NCBI RefSeq assembly: GCF_009669305.1
Contig: NZ_SADB01000031.1
Location: 1-37,252, forward strand
Direction: 5' to 3'
DNA: 37,252 nucleotides
From: Ancylomarina sp. 16SWW S1-10-2
GTDB taxonomy: Bacteria > Bacteroidota > Bacteroidia > Bacteroidales > Marinifilaceae
The notes under the pieces were generated by a model, which saw only the letters and a program-made list of their open reading frames with translations, did not search any database and was not told where the DNA came from. Below are positions 16,999 to 25,626 of this stretch, piece after piece; the first letter of the stretch is position 1; every line of letters begins with the position of its first letter. Position numbers and translations under genes: made by a program.

Positions 16999-18327
16999 TT
17001 ACAATGTGTAACCTAAGTCTTCCATTACTTCCTGTGCAGTACCATCAACACTACGATTTTGATACTTCATTGACAAATCTGTCAAGTTAGTAAATCCACC
17101 ATCGATAAACATGTTTCTATTCACATCGTAAGCGAAATCTCCGCTAATTTTACGATTAGCATCATCAAAACGAGAAACTCCAGCATAAAAATAGTCACCA
17201 TTGTATTTTCTCAACTGATCTTCAGTATCGAAAGAATAAGCATGAATAATCATACCAGCACGGTGATACATTTCACACATCCAAGGCTCTGTAACTTCAG
17301 GATAGCTATTAGGTTTTCCAGCAATAGAAGGACCTGCAATATGACAGTTATATTCTACTGAGAAATTAATCCATTCAGCCAAAGATTCAACTGTATTAGA
17401 TGGACGTACATAAGAAGCACTTTCATCACCCCAAAGTAACATACACTTAGGTACATTAGGAAGTTCTTTCTCCAAGTTTACAACAGATTCACGAGAGAAT
17501 GTTTGTAAAATAACACGAGCTTTTGTGTTCGCTACATCAACTTTTCCAGGAGTTGTAACAATTGCGCGTGGAGAATCAGTTACATTCCATCCTACCTCAG
17601 ATAAAAATTCAGCTAAATCTGCTTCCATACCAGGAAATAAATAAGGTTCTTTAGTCTCAACATAAACACCAGGACGGTTACCATTATCTTTGTCATCATC
17701 AACAAAAACAAACTCACCAATTAATGATTCTTCTAGATCCAAAGTTTCGGTTCCATCAGCTTTTTTATAGTAAGGTTTACCTTCAGAATCTCTCTTTACT
17801 TTCATTCCTTCGGCAATCAACAATACATCTTTTAGTGTACAAATTTGTAATCCGATGAATGAGTTACGAGCATTTTCAGGTTTATCAATATTAAACCAAG
17901 AACCTGCATCAATTTGTCGTAATTGTTTTAGAGTAAAACGACTTACTGGATAATCATCTTGTCCAGGAAAAACAGATTCAATATTAGATGTACGTTGAAG
18001 ATTACCATCGTGTAATGCTAAAAGGAAACCATCACTAGTTCTCTGAAGATCTAGTTCTAAATAATCAGCACCCATATTACGTGCCCAACGGAAAGCTGCT
18101 TCAGTCTCTTCTGGAGCCCAAAAAGTAGAACCACGGTGTGCAATCACAGCATCAAGTTTCACATAGTCACGAACTTCCTTAGCTGCATCGCTAAGCTCAT
18201 TCAATGGGTATGTTTTGTATAGGTTTAATGGATTGTAGTCGGGAGTGTCATCTTCACAACCTGCAAATCCAATGCTAGACAAGATTAAAGCTCCTGCCAA
18301 CAATTTTCTCACATTAAAATTTTTCAT
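16999..18327 (-). CDS. glpQ: Glycerophosphodiester phosphodiesterase, lipoprotein (GlpQ-like)
   Basis: The enzyme hydrolyses glycerophosphodiesters to glycerol 3-phosphate and an alcohol. From the ATG at 18327 (442 residues) the start is a lipoprotein signal ending GFAGC, with Cys24 as the lipidation site; the longer frame back to 18372 lacks a sensible signal. The GDPD active-site residues are all present: His64-Arg65-Gly66, Glu91 and Asp93 in LELDLQRTSDG, and His106 in LHDGNLQRT. A charged insertion around residues 190-215 makes it longer than typical GlpQ. The CEDDTPD after the lipid Cys is acid-rich, which in Bacteroidota can mark surface-exposed lipoproteins; that location is only a possibility. 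It sits between glpT and a porin gene, as expected for a G3P-scavenging unit. Confidence 0.92.
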   Translation of the reverse strand: MKNFNVRKLLAGALILSSIGFAGCEDDTPDYNPLNLYKTYPLNELSDAAKEVRDYVKLDAVIAHRGSTFWAPEETEAAFRWARNMGADYLELDLQRTSDGFLLALHDGNLQRTSNIESVFPGQDDYPVSRFTLKQLRQIDAGSWFNIDKPENARNSFIGLQICTLKDVLLIAEGMKVKRDSEGKPYYKKADGTETLDLEESLIGEFVFVDDDKDNGNRPGVYVETKEPYLFPGMEADLAEFLSEVGWNVTDSPRAIVTTPGKVDVANTKARVILQTFSRESVVNLEKELPNVPKCMLLWGDESASYVRPSNTVESLAEWINFSVEYNCHIAGPSIAGKPNSYPEVTEPWMCEMYHRAGMIIHAYSFDTEDQLRKYNGDYFYAGVSRFDDANRKISGDFAYDVNRNMFIDGGFTNLTDLSMKYQNRSVDGTAQEVMEDLGYTL

Positions 18328-18370
18328 GTGTTTAAATTTATAGTTAGTAATTATTAAATCTACAATTAAC

Positions 18371-18396
18371 ATTATTGAGGCCTAAGCCTCAATAAT
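18371..18396 (-). terminator. Intercistronic hairpin between glpT and glpQ
   Basis: A perfect 11-bp inverted repeat ATTATTGAGGC / GCCTCAATAAT (18371-18381 with 18386-18396) surrounds a 4-base loop. It begins 16 bases after the glpT stop codon. The sequence that follows on the minus strand is not a strong T-run, so it may be an attenuator or an mRNA-stabilising stem and not a full terminator. Confidence 0.6.
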
Positions 18397-18412
18397 TTAG
18401 GGATAATTAATA

Positions 18413-19750
18413 TTAATCGTGAAGCCCCTTATGCCCATGGGCTTCTTGAATCCACGAAATTCCAATTAGGATAATAGCAGCAACACAAGCTCCAAGTAGA
18501 ACAGTAAAACCACCGGTCCATCCATAAGAATCAACAACAGCACCCATTGCAATATTTGCAAACAAAGCACCACCTAGGTAACCAAACAAACCTGTTAGGC
18601 CAGCAGCAGTACCAGCTGCTTTTTTAGGAACTAAATCTAAAGCATGAACACCAATTAGCATTACAGGACCGTAGATTAAGAAACCAATACAAATAAGAGC
18701 AATTGAATTCATTAAAATAGATTGGCTAAACCAATACAGTAGTATTGAAACAAAAACCAATGACATATAAATAATACTCACAGGAGCACGTTTTCCCTTA
18801 AACACTTTATCACTTAAATAACCACAAAGAAGTGTTCCAGGTATTCCTGCCCATTCATAAGCAAAATAAGCCCAACCAGAATCTGTAATAGAAAAACCTT
18901 TAGCTTCTTCAAGATAAAGAGGAGCCCAATCTAAAACACCATAACGCACTAAATAAATAAAGGCATTAGCAAAAGCAATAGACCATAACAATCTGTTTTT
19001 AAGAATATATTTCATGAAGATTTCCTTAGCAGTCATCTCCTCTTCATATTTTTCAGAATAATTATCTGGATAATCGTTTTTATACTTTTCAATATTAGGT
19101 AGTCCACATGATTGAGGTGTATCACGAATTAAAAGCCAAGCAATTACTGCAACACCTAAAGCTACAAAACCAGGAAAATATAATTTAGAATGCCAATCAG
19201 TAAAAATTGCGACACCTAATATGGCAAGAGGCCCAATAATTCCACCACCTACATTATGAGCAACATTCCAAATAGACATCTTAGTTCCACGCTCACGAAT
19301 AGAAAACCAGTGAACCATAACACGACCACATGGAGGCCATCCCATTCCCTGAAACCAACCATTCAAGAGAAGAAGAACAAACATGATAGCAATTGAAGAA
19401 GTCGCTACTGGTAATAATCCCATTACAATCATTGTAATAGCAGATAATACAAGCCCTAAAGTTAAAAAGCGACGTGCATTACTACGATCTGAGACATTAC
19501 CCATAATAAACTTACTCAAACCATAAGCTATAGAAACACCTGATAAAGCAAAACCTAACTCCGTTTTTGAATAACCCAATGCTACTAAATCTGGCATAGC
19601 CAAAGAGAATACCTTTCTTACAAGATAATATCCAGCATAACCTAGAAAAATACCCATAAACACCTTCAAACGCAATCGTTTGTAAGTCGGGTCAATCTTT
19701 TCTTCTGACAGCAATTCTTTATGAGCTGCCGGTTTTAGAAAACCAATCAT
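18413..19750 (-). CDS. glpT: Glycerol-3-phosphate:phosphate antiporter
   Basis: A 445-residue MFS protein of the organophosphate:phosphate antiporter family that exchanges G3P for phosphate across the inner membrane. Three residues essential in E. coli GlpT sit at exactly the same numbers here: Arg45 ([14 protein letters not shown]), His165 ([10 protein letters not shown]) and Arg269 ([12 protein letters not shown]). The helix-4 segment [18 protein letters not shown] is also typical. Twelve hydrophobic segments can be followed. It is preceded by a 55-residue small ORF and a 131-base gap, and is followed by the GlpQ-like lipoprotein and porin genes. Regulation probably runs from the operator-carrying promoter at 20135-20165. 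Confidence 0.96.
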   Translation of the reverse strand: MIGFLKPAAHKELLSEEKIDPTYKRLRLKVFMGIFLGYAGYYLVRKVFSLAMPDLVALGYSKTELGFALSGVSIAYGLSKFIMGNVSDRSNARRFLTLGLVLSAITMIVMGLLPVATSSIAIMFVLLLLNGWFQGMGWPPCGRVMVHWFSIRERGTKMSIWNVAHNVGGGIIGPLAILGVAIFTDWHSKLYFPGFVALGVAVIAWLLIRDTPQSCGLPNIEKYKNDYPDNYSEKYEEEMTAKEIFMKYILKNRLLWSIAFANAFIYLVRYGVLDWAPLYLEEAKGFSITDSGWAYFAYEWAGIPGTLLCGYLSDKVFKGKRAPVSIIYMSLVFVSILLYWFSQSILMNSIALICIGFLIYGPVMLIGVHALDLVPKKAAGTAAGLTGLFGYLGGALFANIAMGAVVDSYGWTGGFTVLLGACVAAIILIGISWIQEAHGHKGLHD

Positions 19751-19778
19751 ATCAATATATTTAGGTAAGTATTTAAAT

Positions 19779-19799
19779 TTAACAGGTGAACGCTGTTAA
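19779..19799 (-). promoter_or_regulatory. Inverted repeat in glpT leader
   Basis: TTAACAG and CTGTTAA, 7-bp perfect arms with a 7-base spacer, lie 28 bases before the glpT start codon. They could form a stem in the leader or bind a regulator. A weaker repeat AATCTAAA / TTTAGATT lies at 19826-19850, between this site and the small ORF. Confidence 0.4.
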
Positions 19800-19881
19800 A
19801 AATGTATATTACTAGTTAGGTAATAAATCTAAAAGTTAAATGTTTAGATTCATCAGTTATTTAACATCAAAATGAATACTT

Positions 19882-20049
19882 CTACTCGTTGTCTGTCTGC
19901 TTTTCTACATGTTTACAATCAGCATTATCTTTCGCCTCCAACTCTTTGTCTAGCAAGTCAGAAAAGTAAATATAAAGACGATTCATAGTAGCTTCATATT
20001 CAAACGTAAAATTATTCTTCCATTCCATATCAAATTGAATTAAACACAT
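19882..20049 (-). CDS. Small protein of 55 residues leading the glpT operon, unknown function
   Basis: An ATG at 20049 opens a 55-codon frame ending at a TAG (19882-19884). The product begins MCLIQFDMEWKNNF, contains an aromatic segment (EYEATMNRLYIYFSDLLDKE) and ends in a charged, acidic tail. An internal ATG (20028, MEWKNNF) is an alternative start. Codon usage looks coding, with few Asn/Lys/Ile runs compared with the empty DNA on either side. There is no signal or membrane segment. It sits between the operator-carrying promoter and glpT, so it should be on the same transcript. I do not recognise the family; it could be a cytoplasmic accessory protein or a translated leader. Confidence 0.5.
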   Translation of the reverse strand: MCLIQFDMEWKNNFTFEYEATMNRLYIYFSDLLDKELEAKDNADCKHVEKQTDNE

Positions 20050-20134
20050 AATTTAACAAGATACTTTGTTATGCTATGTGGTTCGAGAAAAAAAAACAAG
20101 CAATGCTTATTTTGTTATTTTTAAATCGAGAGGG

Positions 20135-20165
20135 CAAAAGTATAAAAAATACATAGCTATGCAAC
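20135..20165 (-). promoter_or_regulatory. Promoter with palindromic operator for the glpT operon
   Basis: Read on the minus strand, GTTG (-33) is followed by a 19-bp spacer and TACTTTTG (-7), a perfect TAnnTTTG. The first ten bases of the spacer (20152-20161) are the palindrome CATAGCTATG, which directly touches the -33 element, where a bound protein would block polymerase. The same arrangement recurs before glpD. The 160 bases upstream (20166-20327) show nothing further. Confidence 0.7.
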
Positions 20166-20327
20166 GTATATCTCTCAAAAATATTTTATTTATAAAAACT
20201 CTTAATAAATACTAATACAACTAAGACTTTCAAACAATAAATTATATTAGTAAAAATGAGCAAATCGCTAATTTAAAGATGACTACATATTGATTATAAC
20301 ATACAGCATCTTATTCTTTTGATAAAA

Positions 20328-20355
20328 AAGTGAATCAATTTTCATTGATCCACTT
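20328..20355 (-). terminator. Terminator of the glpK1-glpF-TorF operon
   Basis: A 12-bp stem (20328-20339 with 20344-20355, one G-U pair on the minus strand) with a GAAA loop is followed by a T-run on the minus strand. It lies about 45 bases after the TorF-like gene's stop codon. Confidence 0.85.
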
Positions 20356-20398
20356 CTATAATTGTATTAATCTCTATGTTTATTAATCAATAAAATGA

Positions 20399-21121
20399 TT
20401 AGAAATTAATTCCAAAAATCAAGTTTGCTGTTTCAGCCTGAGGGTTAATTGCAACTTTAGCCCAAGTATCTAAAGAAAGATTATCTGTGATTTTGATAAT
20501 TTTATTAGTTGAAGCACCAATATTCACAAAACCAAAACTCTCTCCATAAGCCTGATCTTCGAAAGCATTTAAACCTGCAAAGAAAGAAACACTTTGGTCA
20601 CCAATTTTTACTGGGTAACCAAACTCTACATAAGTAGAATAATTTTGATCACCATCAGCATCTAAATCACGACCAAAAAGCATTGTATTCCAACTAATAC
20701 TCAATGGAAAATTATCATTAAAATAGAAATTAAAACTTGCATCAATTAAGTGATTGGTTGATTTCTTATCTAAATCAAGATAATCGTAATCGTCAATAGA
20801 TTCTCTATCTCTGTTTGCAAATAAATCCCAAACTGCAACATTAAAATGATCGCTAAATTTGTAACCTACATGAAAATCGAACTCAGAATAAGTATTATCA
20901 AGCGCATAGCCACCCCAAGCACCAAATGTGAAATTTTTATTGGTATAAACCATATCCGTTTCAATATTAGTAGAATTACTTACCATGATACCTCTCCAAT
21001 AGTGACGAGTAGTTAACGATGGACTAATTGTTACTTTACCTTGTGCGTTAACCGTAAGGTTTGATGCCATTATTATAACTAGAACTAATAATGTTGATAG
21101 TTTAAATGTAATTTTTTTCAT
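20399..21121 (-). CDS. TorF-like outer-membrane barrel protein
   Basis: A 240-residue outer-membrane protein resembling the TorF/Gcw_chp putative porin family. The signal peptide is clear (cleavage after NVNAQ-type sequence, residues about 1-27), then SPSLTTRHYWRGIMVS, a typical opening of this family, alternating barrel strands, and a C-terminal NLIFGINF ending in Phe. It is the last gene of the glpK1-glpF cluster, 77 bases after glpF. This position suggests that it is the outer-membrane counterpart of GlpF, letting glycerol into the periplasm; that role is inferred from context only. Confidence 0.75.
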   Translation of the reverse strand: MKKITFKLSTLLVLVIIMASNLTVNAQGKVTISPSLTTRHYWRGIMVSNSTNIETDMVYTNKNFTFGAWGGYALDNTYSEFDFHVGYKFSDHFNVAVWDLFANRDRESIDDYDYLDLDKKSTNHLIDASFNFYFNDNFPLSISWNTMLFGRDLDADGDQNYSTYVEFGYPVKIGDQSVSFFAGLNAFEDQAYGESFGFVNIGASTNKIIKITDNLSLDTWAKVAINPQAETANLIFGINF

Positions 21122-21134
21122 AAGATGTAAACTT

Positions 21135-21179
21135 AAGCTCTGTAAAATGACTTTGCCATAAAATTCACTTACAGAGCTT
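21135..21179 (-). repeat. Inverted repeat between glpF and the TorF-like gene
   Basis: Perfect 11-bp arms AAGCTCTGTAA (21135-21145) and TTACAGAGCTT (21169-21179) enclose a 23-base loop. There is no T-run, so it is more likely an mRNA processing or stabilising stem than a terminator. Confidence 0.5.
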
Positions 21180-21198
21180 GATTAAATTTTTGTGTAGA

Positions 21199-21969
21199 TT
21201 AATTAAATAGACCAATTAAAGGGCAAGAAGCTGAAGATAAAAACATAAATAAGCCTGCTGCCAAAAGACATCCTATTATAGGAGCAACAACTGGAACTAA
21301 AGCATATCCCCAATCACTATTTCTCTTATTCTTCATTGGAAGAATAGCATGCATAATTCTTGGAGCTAAATCTCGAGCAGGGTTAATTGCATATCCTGTA
21401 GTTCCACCAAGAGAAAGACCAATAGCAATAATTAAAAAGCCAACAGGTAAAGCACCCAAAGTACCTAATCCTAACTTAGCATGTTCAATACCATGTCCTT
21501 CCAAAGAAGGTCCTACCATATAAAAGATAACCAACACCAATACGAATGTTCCAATTATTTCACTAATTGAATTACTGATAATATTACGAATAGCTGGACC
21601 TGTACAGAAACAAGCTAATTTTGCATCACCATCTTCTGTTTGGTTAAAATGATCACGATACATTAACCATACAAGTGTTGTTCCTAGAGCAGCACCCAAC
21701 ATTTGAGCTATAATAAACATAGCAACCTTTGACCATGCAAACAGACCTGCTGCAGCAAGACCAATTGTAACTGCTGGGTTAAGATGAGCACCTGATACAG
21801 GACCTGCAACGGCAACACCTACAAATACAGCTAATCCCCATCCCATTGAGATAACGATCCAACCACTGTTTTGTCCTTTTGTCTTATTTAATACAACGTT
21901 TGCAACAACTCCGTTACCAAGTAACATAAGTAACATTGTTCCTAAAAATTCTGCAATAAATTCACACAT
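21199..21969 (-). CDS. glpF: Glycerol facilitator (aquaglyceroporin)
   Basis: A 256-residue channel of the MIP family that admits glycerol across the inner membrane by diffusion. The two half-helix motifs are HLNPAVT (Asn64-Pro65-Ala66) and INPARDLAPR (Asn196 to Asp200). The Asp after NPAR is the mark of glycerol facilitators as opposed to water-only aquaporins. Six transmembrane segments in two repeats can be followed. An unusual Cys-containing loop CFCTGPA lies around residues 120-126. The gene is 110 bases downstream of glpK1, so uptake and trapping by phosphorylation are encoded together. Confidence 0.96.
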   Translation of the reverse strand: MCEFIAEFLGTMLLMLLGNGVVANVVLNKTKGQNSGWIVISMGWGLAVFVGVAVAGPVSGAHLNPAVTIGLAAAGLFAWSKVAMFIIAQMLGAALGTTLVWLMYRDHFNQTEDGDAKLACFCTGPAIRNIISNSISEIIGTFVLVLVIFYMVGPSLEGHGIEHAKLGLGTLGALPVGFLIIAIGLSLGGTTGYAINPARDLAPRIMHAILPMKNKRNSDWGYALVPVVAPIIGCLLAAGLFMFLSSASCPLIGLFN

Positions 21970-22004
21970 AATATTAGATTTTATGATTTATATTTTAAAA
22001 TAAA

Positions 22005-22051
22005 TGCCAGATAGTTCCAATCTCTCAGATCACTCCATCTCCTACCTGGCA
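22005..22051 (-). repeat. Inverted repeat between glpK1 and glpF
   Basis: TGCCAGATAG (22005-22014) and CTACCTGGCA (22042-22051) can pair over 9 of 10 positions (10 of 10 on the minus strand if a G-U pair is allowed), with a 27-base loop. It may be an intercistronic attenuator or a stabilising stem; the following T-rich stretch is broken. Confidence 0.45.
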
Positions 22052-22079
22052 CCAATCAAATAGTTTTATAATTAGTTAG

Positions 22080-23579
22080 TTATGATTCTGTATCCCAATT
22101 TTTAGCACGACCTAAAGCTTTATTCCAACCTGCAATAAGTCTTTTAGATTCGTCTTTAGCCATTGTAGGTTCGAATTTACGATCCATTTGCCATTGGTTC
22201 TTAATATCATCTAAACCATCCCAATAACCTACTGCTAAACCAGCTAAATAAGCTGCACCAAGAGCTGTAGTTTCAAGTGTTTTTGGACGATATACCGGAG
22301 CATCTAGAACATCCGATTGAAATTGCATTAATAGGTTATTAATTGCAGCACCACCATCAACACGTAGTTCTCTAATTTCGATTCCAGCATCAGCTTCCAT
22401 AGCTTTTAATACATCTCTTACTTGGAAAGCGATTCCTTCCAAAGCAGCTCTTGCAATGTGAGCAGCTGTTGAACCACGAGTTAAACCTACAATTGTTCCT
22501 CTAGCATATTGATCCCAATGTGGAGCTCCTAAACCTGTAAGAGCAGGCACCATAAATACACCACCATTATCTTCAACCGAAGTAGCTAATGCTTCAACAT
22601 CTGCAGATGACTTAATAATTCCTAATCCATCGCGTAACCATTGAACAATTGCACCACCCATGAAAATACTTCCTTCTAAACAGTAAGTCGTTTCACCATT
22701 AATTTGCCATCCAATAGTTGTTAATAAGTTATTTGTAGATTTTACGGGCTTATTTCCTGTATTACATAGCATAAAGCAACCTGTTCCGTATGTATTTTTA
22801 ACCGAACCTGGCTCTATACACATTTGTCCAAAAGTTGCAGCTTGCTGGTCACCAGCGATACCTGCAATAGGTACTTTATGAGCAAATAGTGTCGTTGTTG
22901 TGTATCCATATACTTCTGAAGAAGACTTAACTGTTGGCAACATACTTGCAGGAACAGTTAAAAGGTCTAACATATCAGTATCCCACTCAAGAGTCTTAAT
23001 GTTATAAAGTAAAGTTCTACTAGCATTCGAAACATCGGTAATATGAACTGTACCTGCAGTTAATTTCCAAATTAACCAAGAATCAACAGTACCAAAAGCT
23101 AATTTTCCTGCTTCTGCTTTTTCACGAGCACCTTCTACATTGTCAAGAATCCATTTTACTTTAGTTCCTGAGAAATAAGAATCTATAATAAGTCCCGTTT
23201 TATCCTGAATCATATCAGCATGCCCTGCAGCTCTTAACTCATCACAATATTTTGAAGTTCTTTTATCTTGCCAAACGATTGCGTTGTAAACCGGCTCACC
23301 AGTTTCACGATCCCAAACTATAGTAGTCTCTCTTTGATTTGTGATACCAATAGCAGCAATACTCAATCCATTAACACCTGCTTTAGAGATAGCTTCTGCA
23401 GCAACTCCAGCTTGAGTAGACCAAATTTCGTTTGCATCGTGCTCTACCCATCCTGGTTGAGGAAAAATTTGAGTAAACTCTTTTTGTGCAGTCGTAATCA
23501 TTTCACCTTTTTTGTTAAAAATGATTGCACGAGAGCTTGTTGTTCCTTGGTCGAGTGCTAAAATCAACTTGTCTTTCAT
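22080..23579 (-). CDS. glpK: Glycerol kinase (main copy)
   Basis: A 499-residue FGGY-family kinase forming glycerol 3-phosphate from glycerol and ATP. The canonical N-terminal ATP loop [14 protein letters not shown] is intact, as are the substrate segment [15 protein letters not shown], the catalytic Asp in [13 protein letters not shown], the [11 protein letters not shown] segment and the C-terminal DGGAAINN motif near the nucleotide site. Length and all signatures match E. coli GlpK. It is the first gene of glpK1-glpF-TorF. Two direct copies of ATTGCATAAT lie about 80-105 bases before its start, but I could not place a full promoter. Confidence 0.97.
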   Translation of the reverse strand: MKDKLILALDQGTTSSRAIIFNKKGEMITTAQKEFTQIFPQPGWVEHDANEIWSTQAGVAAEAISKAGVNGLSIAAIGITNQRETTIVWDRETGEPVYNAIVWQDKRTSKYCDELRAAGHADMIQDKTGLIIDSYFSGTKVKWILDNVEGAREKAEAGKLAFGTVDSWLIWKLTAGTVHITDVSNASRTLLYNIKTLEWDTDMLDLLTVPASMLPTVKSSSEVYGYTTTTLFAHKVPIAGIAGDQQAATFGQMCIEPGSVKNTYGTGCFMLCNTGNKPVKSTNNLLTTIGWQINGETTYCLEGSIFMGGAIVQWLRDGLGIIKSSADVEALATSVEDNGGVFMVPALTGLGAPHWDQYARGTIVGLTRGSTAAHIARAALEGIAFQVRDVLKAMEADAGIEIRELRVDGGAAINNLLMQFQSDVLDAPVYRPKTLETTALGAAYLAGLAVGYWDGLDDIKNQWQMDRKFEPTMAKDESKRLIAGWNKALGRAKNWDTES

Positions 23580-23656
23580 AATAATTTCAGTTTTAATATT
23601 TGGGTACTGGTTAATTAATATCGTTTATTAATAATATCAAATACTAATCGATAACA

Positions 23657-23683
23657 ATTGCATAATGGAATCGATTGCATAAT
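23657..23683 (-). promoter_or_regulatory. Twin direct repeat upstream of glpK1
   Basis: ATTGCATAAT occurs at 23657-23666 and again at 23674-23683 (17 bp apart), framed by ACA and TGT, so the whole block starts ACAATT and ends AATTGT. A TAGTATTTG resembling a -7 element (one base too long in the middle) lies just downstream at 23638-23646. It is probably a regulator site for the glpK1 operon. The rest of the 304-base gap (23580-23883) holds only the glpD terminator. Confidence 0.4.
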
Positions 23684-23765
23684 TGTGAAAAAAAATAGAT
23701 TAAATTAGAGAAGTAATCAGCCTACTCCTATTTAATCAATAAAATTTATTCTTTTGAGAAATTAA

Positions 23766-23793
23766 GATGAGTGATTATATACAAACACTCATC
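23766..23793 (-). terminator. Hairpin terminator of glpD
   Basis: A perfect 8-bp stem GATGAGTG / CACTCATC (23766-23773 with 23786-23793) is followed on the minus strand by a T-rich but interrupted stretch. It is placed about 90 bases after the glpD stop codon. Confidence 0.55.
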
Positions 23794-23883
23794 CTAATAA
23801 ATCAATCATATCAGCTTTTAAACTCTGTGAAAATGAAACAATGGGTTTATTATCATTTATAAATCCACTAGTTTAAAAGCCTC

Positions 23884-25452
23884 TTATTTTAATACATATC
23901 TCAAAGCTAAAGTTTGGTATTTCTCAACTTGGTCTGCTTCCCAATTCGAGTCAAAACCTAATTCCTTAGCTAATAAAGCTGCAACTTCAGGAGCTATTCT
24001 TGAACTTTCTTTTGCATCCAACAATAATGCTCTTGTTCTTCTTGATAAAAAGTCTTCAACTGTTCGAGCCATCTCATGACGAGCAGCCCACACAACTTGT
24101 GCTTTTATTATACCTAAATCTTTACTCAAATAGCTTCCTAAATTCTTATCCTCTCTAGCTAATACTAGTATTTTTTCAGAATCAGAACCATAAAAGTATA
24201 ATGGATCATTCAAGTCGACATTCATTTTCCACCCATGAATTGCTAAATTACGAGTAATAGACTTTTTCATTGGATAAGAAGATACTTTAGATGCAGTATC
24301 AACAACATCCTCAGCCATTTGACGATAAGTAGTCCATTTTCCACCAGTAATTGTAACCAATCCTGCTTCGGAAGTATAAATTTTATGTCCTCGAGAAATT
24401 TCTTTCGTTTTTTTACCTTCTCCTGTTGGAGCCGCTAATGGTCTTAAGCCTGCAAATACAGATTTCACATCAGAACGTTTAGGGGCTTTAGTTAAATAAC
24501 GACCTGCTGTTTCTAGAATAAAATCAATCTCTTCTTCTAGAGCTTGAGGTTCTAATTCAGCATTTTCCTTTTGTACATCAGTTGTTCCTACTACAACTTT
24601 ATTGTGCCAAGGCACAGCGAATAAAACTCGCCCATCAGAAGTTTTAGGAATCATGATTGCGTATTCGTTGGGAACAAATTCTTTATCTAAAACAAGATGA
24701 ACACCTTGACTTACACAAACCACATCTCTGGACTTAGGCGCGTCCATTTTAATAATTTGGTCAACAAAAACACCTGTTGCGTTAATTACTACCTTCGATT
24801 TAATATCAATACGTTCTCCTGTTTCTCCATCAATTGCAGTAACGCCAGATATTTTACTATCGGTTTTATTTAAACCTACTACTTTTATATAATTAGCAGC
24901 AGTTCCGCCACGTTCAACAAAAGTTTGGCACAAATTAATTCCAAAACGAGCATCATCAAATTGTCCGTCATGATAAACAACACCACCATTTAAATCCTTT
25001 TGCTTTAAAGTAGGTATATTTTTAAGTGTTCTCTTTCTTGAATAAGGTAAAGAACGTCCAAGACCTAAACGACCTGCCATTAAATCGTAAGCAGTTAAAC
25101 CCAATGTGTAATAAGGTTTCACCCACCAGTTATAACTTGGAATAATAAAGGATTGATCCTTCACTAAATGAGGTGCATTTTGCTTCATCAAACCTCTTTC
25201 TCTAAGAGCTTCGAGAACTAGTGAAATATTTCCTTGAGCTAAATACCTAACACCTCCATGCACCAACTTGGTACTTCTACTCGAAGTTCCTTTAGTAAAG
25301 TCATGTTGTTCTAATAATAAAGTTTTCATTCCACGTGTAACAGCTTCTACAGCTGCTCCAAGCCCCGACGCACCACCACCAACAATAACAACATCCCAAA
25401 CTTGGTCTGTATCTTGAATTGTTGAGATCATTTTATTACGTTCCATCATCAT
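23884..25452 (-). CDS. glpD: Glycerol-3-phosphate dehydrogenase, FAD-dependent
   Basis: A 522-residue membrane-associated flavoenzyme that oxidises G3P to dihydroxyacetone phosphate and passes electrons to the quinone pool. The FAD-binding VVIVGGGASGLGAAVEA (GxGxxG) is followed by GTSSRSTKLVHGGVRYL, the GlpD signature. GRVLFAVPWHNKVVVGTTD and GGKWTTYRQMAEDVV are also diagnostic, and a C-terminal helical domain is present. The start is MMM at 25452, preceded at 5 bases by GAGGAG (25458-25463), a rare strong Shine-Dalgarno sequence for this phylum; a later Met at codon 8 is an alternative. It is transcribed alone from the operator-carrying promoter at 25595-25626. Confidence 0.97.
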   Translation of the reverse strand: MMMERNKMISTIQDTDQVWDVVIVGGGASGLGAAVEAVTRGMKTLLLEQHDFTKGTSSRSTKLVHGGVRYLAQGNISLVLEALRERGLMKQNAPHLVKDQSFIIPSYNWWVKPYYTLGLTAYDLMAGRLGLGRSLPYSRKRTLKNIPTLKQKDLNGGVVYHDGQFDDARFGINLCQTFVERGGTAANYIKVVGLNKTDSKISGVTAIDGETGERIDIKSKVVINATGVFVDQIIKMDAPKSRDVVCVSQGVHLVLDKEFVPNEYAIMIPKTSDGRVLFAVPWHNKVVVGTTDVQKENAELEPQALEEEIDFILETAGRYLTKAPKRSDVKSVFAGLRPLAAPTGEGKKTKEISRGHKIYTSEAGLVTITGGKWTTYRQMAEDVVDTASKVSSYPMKKSITRNLAIHGWKMNVDLNDPLYFYGSDSEKILVLAREDKNLGSYLSKDLGIIKAQVVWAARHEMARTVEDFLSRRTRALLLDAKESSRIAPEVAALLAKELGFDSNWEADQVEKYQTLALRYVLK

Positions 25453-25594
25453 TTTTGCTCCTCTTTGTTATTAGCCTATTAGGTTTTAACATTAATATCG
25501 AACGTCACATCATACTATACTTTGTAGTAGTAAGCGACTAAAAAAGAAAATATACAAATAGGACTTATAAAAATTCTTTTATCAACCGACAACT

Positions 25595-25626
25595 CAAACA
25601 TATAAAAAAATACATAGCTATGCAAA
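25595..25626 (-). promoter_or_regulatory. Promoter with palindromic operator for glpD
   Basis: On the minus strand TTTG (-33, 25623-25626) is followed by 20 bp and TATGTTTG (-7, 25595-25602), both perfect Bacteroidota elements. The palindrome CATAGCTATG occupies 25613-25622, directly next to the -33 element, exactly as in the glpT promoter. The shared block also includes the following TATTTTTT, so the two promoters are near copies of each other. Confidence 0.75.
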
